A program made the position numbers and the translations under genes. Of a stretch of 10,784 bases of DNA, positions 6,432 to 10,784 are shown piece by piece; position 1 is the first letter of the stretch, and each line of letters starts with the position of its first letter. Origin of the DNA: Dehalococcoidia bacterium (lineage in GTDB: Bacteria; Chloroflexota; Dehalococcoidia; SZUA-161); NCBI GenBank assembly GCA_020344295.1, contig CP070819.1, forward strand, positions 1,718,980-1,729,763. Reading direction: 5' to 3'. The notes under the pieces were generated by a model that was not told the origin of the DNA, searched no databases, and was given only the letters and a program-made list of their open reading frames with translations.

Positions 6432-6454
6432 GAGGGATGCTGCCTTACTCCCTC
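6432..6454 (-). terminator. Hairpin downstream of the MMPL gene
   Basis: GAGGGA at 6432-6437 pairs with TCCCTC at 6449-6454 around an 11-base loop. An alternative stem, TGAGGG 6423-6428 with CCCTCA 6450-6455, competes with it. It lies 24 bases beyond the exporter stop codon and before the next promoter, but lacks a T tract. Confidence 0.3.
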
Positions 6455-6478
6455 AGATGTGTGGCGGCCTGCTGGTCT

Positions 6479-8668
6479 TCAATCAGATGATTGCTTGGAT
6501 TTCGCTGCTTTTACCCTGCCATAGAATATTGGTATCAGGAGCAGAGCTGCCATCGAGGAGACTACCATCGCTACCCACATGATTGATGCCGCATGGAAAT
6601 GAAGCCTGATTGGCGAGAAGAAGAGGACTGACAGACCGATGGCCAGGCCAAAGGCATTTGCCAGGATAGGCCTGGAGACACTGGATATCGCAGAGTCAAC
6701 GGATTGCCTGCCATCCATACCACTTCTCCGGAAGAAGTATATTCCCGAGATCAGATGGATGGCATAGTCCACACCCACGCCTATGCAGATGGCTGACAGG
6801 TTGGCTGTCATAATGTTGAGGTTGAAATTGGCTATAGATACCATACCCAGTATGGCCGCGATGGTGATGGCTATGGGCAGCATGCCCACTACAGCGGCTT
6901 TCAGACTTCTGAGTGTTACAAAGAGCATAATGAAAATCAAAGCCAGAGCCAGTCCCAGGCTTCTGATCTGACTTTCGACCACCAGTTTGTTCATCTCGTC
7001 GAAAAGCAACGGCATGCCCGTGATCACACGGATGTTATCCTGGCTGGCAACGAATTCCTCAAGTTCACCGATGTATTTTGAGTCAAAGCCCTGCGTCCTT
7101 ATCGTCATCCGCATGCCATCACTCGAGACAAACATCGTGGGATCGCCGCTTACCTGCTTCATCATTTCCTGTAGGTCCTGCGGAGTTTGCGGGTATTCTC
7201 GGCCTGTCATCAGGGTTACGCCTTCGATTACATCGAACACCGAAAAGGCGCTCTTGATGCCGGGCAGGTCTTCCAGTTCTTCCTCGGTGGCAAGGACGCT
7301 GGCGGCAAAATCGGGATCCAGTATATCGGCGAATACATCAGAAGAAGGTATCTCCGCAGTCAGGGGCATAGCGTCGCCGAAGTATGTCTCCACCTTATCG
7401 AAGTTTCTTCTGATCTCTGTACCCTCCTTGAAAAACATTAATTGGTCGGATACAACCTCGAGTCTTGGGATAAAGACGGCCGATGCGATGATTATGGCAG
7501 CGAAGACAGCGATTATGAGAGCCCTCTGTTTGGAAGCTGCCAGTACAACCCGGGCCATACGGCTCTCTTTAGGCTCGGGCAGCTTGGCGGGCAATGGTAT
7601 TCTCGACAGTACAGCTGGTACAAAAAAAAGGGCGATGAATCCAGCGTATCCGATACCAACTGTGACGAAAATACCCATCTCCCTCATAGGCATGACCTTC
7701 GCCCACGTGAGTGAGACGAAGCCGGCCATGGTGGTAATGGCGGCCAGAAATATGGGGGTGCCGACCATGCGCAGGGTCTCTACGATCAACTGGCGGCGGT
7801 CAGGGTACTTGTGATAATTTTCCAGGAAATGACTGACATAATGGAGTCCGAAGGCCGAGCCGATTACGATGATGAAGAGGGGGCTGATGACGGTTACGAT
7901 ATTCAGTCCCTGGCCACTCCAAAAAATGGTGCCGAAAGTCCACAAAGCTCCAAGCGCTGCTGGAAGCCACGCCATGATTGTGAGCAAACGATTCCTGAGG
8001 ACAGAATAGAATACCAGCAGTACGAGAAGGATCGCACAGGGCATAAGGATTATGATTATCCTTATGAGGTATCCCCATATAGTGTCTTTAATAATCTCGT
8101 TGCCGGCGAGCGATAGTGTCAGGTCGCGTTCTTTCTCCACTAGCTCTTTGAGCGAATCTACTACGTCCCCGGCGGCAGCGTCCAATTCTAGACTTACAAT
8201 GAGAACCCCTTTGTCACCGCCAGCGGAAAGGAACTGTTCGGTTAAGAAGTATTTGTTCTCAATGAAGTCTGCTAACTCTTCATGGTTCTTATCGATGTAC
8301 TCCTCATTAACGGTGACAGGAGCGGATTGTCCGTCCTCCAGTATGAGAGGTGGAATATAGCTCTGTACCAGCGAGATACCCGCAATAGCATTGACTTCCT
8401 CCTGCAGGATGAAGACTCGTTTTAAATTCTCCTTTTCCAAGAGAGAGCCATCCTGCTCAATGAGGATAGATATGGTTTCACCGCTATGATATTTCTCATT
8501 TAACTCATCATATTGTTCTGCCTTGGGATTATCACCGGCAAAGAAGGTTAGGAAGTCCGTATCCAGGTTGAAGTGGATAAAAGAGGCTAGGGATGTTAAG
8601 TTCAATATGACAACAAGCAGGACGATAAACTTGGCCCTGCTGTAAATGAAGTTTGCTATTCTCTCCAT
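6479..8668 (-). CDS. MMPL/RND-superfamily exporter (HAE3-like)
   Basis: This 729-residue membrane permease has the two-fold RND layout. TM1 is at about 13-32, a first periplasmic or external loop at about 33-198, and TM2-6 at about 200-222, 226-250, 258-280, 303-323 and 330-355. TM7 is at 382-402, a second large loop at about 403-570, and TM8-12 at about 571-587, 591-612, 617-644, 665-686 and 694-716. The second half has the proton-relay signature GVGVDYAIHL (630-639, D634). The equivalent first-half segment reads GSAFGLHYVSH (270-280) with no Asp, a form seen in the archaeal-type HAE3 group. Such proteins export lipids, hopanoid-like compounds or hydrophobic drugs using the proton gradient; the cargo here is unknown. 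The start at 8668 is chosen because AGAGGT lies 7 bases upstream. The longer reading from 8737 would overlap tetR. It sits 43 bases behind tetR in one operon. No membrane-fusion or outer-membrane partner is present. Confidence 0.88.
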   Translation of the reverse strand: MERIANFIYSRAKFIVLLVVILNLTSLASFIHFNLDTDFLTFFAGDNPKAEQYDELNEKYHSGETISILIEQDGSLLEKENLKRVFILQEEVNAIAGISLVQSYIPPLILEDGQSAPVTVNEEYIDKNHEELADFIENKYFLTEQFLSAGGDKGVLIVSLELDAAAGDVVDSLKELVEKERDLTLSLAGNEIIKDTIWGYLIRIIIILMPCAILLVLLVFYSVLRNRLLTIMAWLPAALGALWTFGTIFWSGQGLNIVTVISPLFIIVIGSAFGLHYVSHFLENYHKYPDRRQLIVETLRMVGTPIFLAAITTMAGFVSLTWAKVMPMREMGIFVTVGIGYAGFIALFFVPAVLSRIPLPAKLPEPKESRMARVVLAASKQRALIIAVFAAIIIASAVFIPRLEVVSDQLMFFKEGTEIRRNFDKVETYFGDAMPLTAEIPSSDVFADILDPDFAASVLATEEELEDLPGIKSAFSVFDVIEGVTLMTGREYPQTPQDLQEMMKQVSGDPTMFVSSDGMRMTIRTQGFDSKYIGELEEFVASQDNIRVITGMPLLFDEMNKLVVESQIRSLGLALALIFIMLFVTLRSLKAAVVGMLPIAITIAAILGMVSIANFNLNIMTANLSAICIGVGVDYAIHLISGIYFFRRSGMDGRQSVDSAISSVSRPILANAFGLAIGLSVLFFSPIRLHFHAASIMWVAMVVSSMAALLLIPIFYGRVKAAKSKQSSD

Positions 8669-8711
8669 AATGCGACCTCTATAAACAGTGATAAGTCCAT
8701 AGTCTGAAAGA

Positions 8712-9338
8712 TCATCGCTTCCCCGTCTGTAGGCCATTCAGAACAAGGTCGGCCATCATGGCCGCCAGTTCTCGGCGGGATGTGGTGAGGCAGGGGCCTT
8801 CATCACCCTCTATCCGGCATAGCAGCAGGAAGCCAATCATCATACCGCCTAGGGCCCTGGAGATAACATTTACATCCAAAGGGCGAAAGGTCCCCGAGGA
8901 CACCCTTGTGTCCAGGTATTTTTCGAGCAGCACTAGCACTGGCCACATTACCACATGGGCGTACTGACGGCGAAGCTCGGGATCGCGCTGGACCTCGCTC
9001 AACAGGAAGAAGAACCGGTCCATGTTTTCGAAGCCGAAATCCAGGCGGTTTTCGATATCTGATCTCTAGATTGTTATATCATCTGTCTCCAGGCTCTGCT
9101 CGAGGAGCATTACGAAAGGCTGGGTGAAAACATAGTTGGCCAGGAGCGAGACTAGCAGGTCTCGTTTGCTCTGGTAATAGTTATAAATAGTGCCCACCGC
9201 AATCCCGGCCTCATGGGCGATGTCGGGAACAGTGGCCTCACCGAAACCCTTCCTGGAGAAGATGGTGAGTGCAGCATCCAGTATCTGTTGCTTTCGCTGC
9301 TCGGTAATCCGTTCTTTCCTCTCCAGTCTGGTACCCAT
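8712..9338 (-). pseudogene. TetR-family regulator split by one in-frame TAG
   Basis: Residues 1-90 form a complete TetR DNA-binding domain. The helix-turn-helix is at about 36-61 (TVPDIAHEAGIAVGTIYNYY, then SKRDLL), preceded by RKQQILDAALTIFSRKGF. Codon 91 is TAG (9066-9068). The same frame then continues without a gap through RSDIENRLDFGFENMDRFFF to a TGA at 8712-8714. The ligand-binding half contains EVQRDPELRRQYAHVV and a long final helix (RRELAAMMADLVLNGL). Read through, the protein would be 208 residues, the usual TetR length. A single C-to-T change from CAG (Gln) would create the stop. Options are a recent nonsense mutation, stop-codon readthrough or a sequence error. General TAG recoding is unlikely because six genes here end in TAG. 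The ribosome site AGGAAGG lies just before the ATG at 9336-9338. It normally would control itself and the MMPL exporter downstream. Confidence 0.88.
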
Positions 9339-9349
9339 GTCACCTTCCT

Positions 9350-9379
9350 ATATTATGATTGAATATTCATTCATTATAT
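9350..9379. promoter_or_regulatory. Palindromic TetR operator
   Basis: The core is ATGATTGAAT at 9355-9364 facing ATTCATTCAT at 9365-9374, with 9 of 10 pairs complementary. Extending to 9350-9379 gives 13 of 15 pairs. It covers the -10 box and start point of the tetR-exporter promoter, the standard position for autorepression. The TGAAT/ATTCA core resembles operators of several TetR-family regulators, including fatty-acid-related FadR of Bacillus (from memory). Confidence 0.65.
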
Positions 9380-9400
9380 TTTGTTTTTGAAATTTGTCAA
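9373..9400 (-). promoter_or_regulatory. Promoter of the tetR-MMPL operon
   Basis: On the minus strand a perfect TTGACA at 9395-9400 and a perfect TATAAT at 9373-9378 are 16 bases apart. It is the strongest sigma70-type promoter in the window. The A-rich spacer (9379-9394) and the overlapping palindrome suggest a strong promoter that needs repression. Confidence 0.7.
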
Positions 9401-9537
9401 TAATTTCGATGGATATATTGGTGCTGGTAGTCGAGGTGTGTATCCATGGATTCTGGTAGGATGAATAATATTAGATGTGAGAAATAATTAGGCGGGCGGA
9501 CTGAAAGGCCCCGGTAAATGCTTCCTCCTGTTTCTCG

Positions 9538-9566
9538 TTGACAAGTGTGAACGGGCGTGCCAGAAT
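9538..9566 (+). promoter_or_regulatory. Promoter of the MgtC-like gene
   Basis: TTGACA at 9538-9543 and CAGAAT (4 of 6) at 9561-9566 are separated by 17 bases. The predicted start near 9573 gives a leader of about 40 bases to the ATG at 9613. I saw no recognisable magnesium riboswitch (M-box) in the upstream region. Confidence 0.45.
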
Positions 9567-9612
9567 TACAGCACTGAGCGCATGAATTGTCCTGTTGGTA
9601 AGGAATCCTGAA

Positions 9613-10047
9613 ATGGATATTGATATCTGGCAACTGACACCTTGGGATGAGCTCGATATGGTTCTGCGTTTGGTAATAGCCGCTTTGCTCGGTGGTATAG
9701 TTGGCATTGAGAGGGAGCACGCGGAAAAACCCGCAGGTCTTCGTACTCTGCTGCTGGTATGTACAGGGTCGGCCCTGTTCACGATTGCGTCCATTTATGG
9801 TTTCGGTGGTGCCAGTGATGCTGCAAGGGTTGCCGCAGGCATAGTTGCAGGGATCGGTTTCCTGGGGGCGGGCACTATACTGCGTTCCGAGCGAGGAGTG
9901 GTTGGCATTACAACTGCAGCCACGATATGGACGGTAGCTGCAATTGGTCTGGCGGTTGGTGCCGGCCTATATCTGGTGGCGATTGTCACCACCGTAATCG
10001 CACTGATTGCACTGCGTTTACTGGCGCCTCCACGCGCCAATGATTGA
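9613..10047 (+). CDS. MgtC/SapB-family membrane protein, short form
   Basis: This 144-residue integral membrane protein has about five predicted segments (roughly 16-32, 43-62, 72-90, 98-116 and 118-138). The family signatures are clear. LLGGIVGIEREHAEKPAGLR spans 25-44 (broken at the loop), LLLVCTGSALFTI 46-58, GIVAGIGFLGAGTILR 76-91, and GVVGITTAATIWTVAAIGLA 95-114. The cytoplasmic ACT-like C-terminal domain of Salmonella MgtC (total about 230 residues) is missing, so this is the minimal membrane form common in environmental bacteria. MgtC proteins are linked to growth at low magnesium and to ATP-synthase modulation; for this short form the role is only inferred. The start at 9613 is supported by AGGA at 9601-9604, 8 bases upstream; the TTG at 9595 is not needed. 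It is divergent from the tetR operon and converges on the deacetylase gene. The stop is TGA. Confidence 0.87.
   Translation: MDIDIWQLTPWDELDMVLRLVIAALLGGIVGIEREHAEKPAGLRTLLLVCTGSALFTIASIYGFGGASDAARVAAGIVAGIGFLGAGTILRSERGVVGITTAATIWTVAAIGLAVGAGLYLVAIVTTVIALIALRLLAPPRAND
10022..10039. terminator. GC-rich hairpin at the end of the MgtC-like gene
   Basis: TGGCGC at 10022-10027 pairs with GCGCCA at 10034-10039 around a 6-base loop, within the last codons of the MgtC-like gene. There is no T tract, so it may only be coding-sequence symmetry or a weak terminator between convergent genes. Confidence 0.25.
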
Positions 10048-10073
10048 GGAAAGGCCCTGATCCGTTTTGGATG

Positions 10074-10784
10074 CTACCTCAGACAACCCCAGTAATCTTT
10101 GATATTTGTTTTGACCTCTTCAACAACAGCTTTAGTCGCTTCGAGTGCAGGATCTTGCCTGAACCTCTGTGGTATTTCCTCCGGCTCGTTAATTGTAATC
10201 GGAAAATCCGCTAAACCGGAGATCAAGGCAAGCCAGGCATACGGCAGGACCTGCCTGTTGTATCCGGAGGCGATGAGGTCGATCAACTTACCCTGGCAGA
10301 CCTCAGATAACGCCCTTACGGTATCACCAATCAATCTGAAGCCTGCTACTGGCAAACCTAGATTGGTAAGACCGTCGCTGAAATGCGGGTCGGAGCCGCC
10401 GTTCCTCACGATGATCTGGGGCCTGAACTCGTTGACCACAGGTGTCACCACTTCGTTGAAAACCAGCCTATATGATTCATAACCGGCGTAAATTGGCATG
10501 GGGATGTTTATATTGAAGCCTTTTCCGTCTCCGGCGCCGATTTGATGAGTGAAACCGGTACCGGGGTAGAGGAAGCTCGGGTCTTGATGGATGTCGATAA
10601 ATAGAATGTCGGGATCAGAATAGAAGTACTCCGACGTCCCATTACCGGCATGCGCATCGGTGTCGAGGATCAGGATCTTTTCAAGCTCGTGTCTCTGCCT
10701 GAGGTAGATAGCTGAGAAAGCGACATCGTTATACAGGCAGAAACCTTCTCCATAGGATGGCTTAGCGTGGTGCAGACCACCGCC
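10074..10784 (-). CDS. Class II histone deacetylase / AcuC-like amidohydrolase (C-terminal part)
   Basis: This is the last 236 residues of a zinc-dependent deacetylase; the N-terminus lies beyond the right edge. The open frame reaches base 10784, so the internal ATG at 10499 is not the start. Fragment landmarks are GGGLHHAKPS (1-10) with the catalytic His pair at 5-6, and CLYNDVAFSA (16-25). Zn ligands D43 and H45 lie in DTDAHAGNGT (41-50). HQDPSFLYPGTGF (66-78) follows, then the third Zn ligand D132 in RNGGSDPHFSDGL (127-139). The transition-state Tyr is probably Y175 in SGYN. All catalytic residues in the fragment are present. The second His of the usual HHGNGT motif is Ala here. Bacterial relatives deacetylate polyamines, acetyl-CoA synthetase (AcuC) or other acetyl-amides; the substrate is undetermined. 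The stop TAG at 10074-10076 lies 26 bases from the end of the convergent MgtC-like gene. Confidence 0.9.
   Translation of the reverse strand, partial: GGGLHHAKPSYGEGFCLYNDVAFSAIYLRQRHELEKILILDTDAHAGNGTSEYFYSDPDILFIDIHQDPSFLYPGTGFTHQIGAGDGKGFNINIPMPIYAGYESYRLVFNEVVTPVVNEFRPQIIVRNGGSDPHFSDGLTNLGLPVAGFRLIGDTVRALSEVCQGKLIDLIASGYNRQVLPYAWLALISGLADFPITINEPEEIPQRFRQDPALEATKAVVEEVKTNIKDYWGCLR

Noticed and set aside
6987..7814. 275-residue plus-strand reading frame opposite the MMPL gene
   Set aside because: Ser/Met-rich antisense shadow of the permease coding sequence.
8669..8737. Longer N-terminus for the MMPL protein
   Set aside because: It would overlap the tetR end and add a polar stretch before the TM1 region; the ATG at 8668 has AGAGGT at good spacing.
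8906..9127. Plus-strand reading frame across the tetR stop codon
   Set aside because: No family resemblance; it only reflects the complement of the regulator gene.
9480..9612. Magnesium riboswitch (M-box) upstream of the MgtC-like gene
   Set aside because: The predicted leader is only about 40 bases and the M-box consensus elements are not seen.
9397..9794. Two minus-strand reading frames overlapping the MgtC-like gene
   Set aside because: Cys/Ser-rich shadows opposite a clearly conserved MgtC gene and its promoter.
1..10784. CRISPR array, tRNA, rRNA or insertion sequence
   Set aside because: No regularly spaced repeats, cloverleaf, rRNA signatures, transposase motifs or terminal inverted repeats were found on either strand by reading.

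Overview
The window looks like a piece of chromosome from an uncultured anaerobic bacterium. My best guess is the Dehalococcoidia or another Chloroflexota lineage. This is inferred from the gene mix: a 46-residue DUF5679-type zinc ribbon, a DUF166 protein of a family best known from archaea, a molybdopterin enzyme without a Tat leader or partner subunits, an HAE3-type lipid/drug exporter, and a secreted Ig-repeat protein ending in a GWNxIGW-type tail. Base composition is moderate, and ATG starts with purine-rich ribosome sites are usual. TAG is the stop of six genes here, so TAG recoding is unlikely. I see no rRNA, tRNA, CRISPR array or insertion sequence.

Layout, left to right. (1) 3-314 (+): the 3' end of a YfcE/MJ0936-type metallophosphoesterase. 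(2) 495-635 (+): the zinc ribbon, with its own promoter and a strong hairpin terminator. (3) 636-1015: non-coding, with several hairpins. (4) 1016-2188 (+): a secreted, probably surface-bound protein with three IPT/TIG-like repeats. (5) A divergent pair: a DUF166 protein (2290-3069, -) and a double ferritin-like protein (3217-4053, +). Each has its own promoter, and a Fur-box-like sequence (16/19 to the E. coli consensus) lies over the DUF166 -10 box. (6) 4153-6360 (-): an orphan DmsA-like molybdopterin oxidoreductase with its own promoter. (7) A minus-strand regulator-exporter operon: a TetR-family gene (8712-9338) broken by one in-frame TAG, then a 729-residue MMPL/RND permease (6479-8668). 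It is driven by a TTGACA-16-TATAAT promoter whose -10 is covered by a long palindromic operator. (8) 9613-10047 (+): a short MgtC/SapB-type membrane protein, transcribed away from tetR. (9) 10074-10784 (-): the C-terminal part of a class II histone-deacetylase/AcuC-like amidohydrolase, running off the window.

Two small circuits stand out. One is a possible iron-responsive pair, DUF166 plus the double ferritin, reading away from a Fur-like site. The other is a TetR-controlled exporter whose promoter and operator look intact but whose repressor reading frame is interrupted at codon 91. The remaining genes look like independent single-gene units. No large undescribed multi-gene system is evident. 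The most unusual items are the tandem diiron ferritin with its DUF166 partner, and the amber-interrupted regulator.
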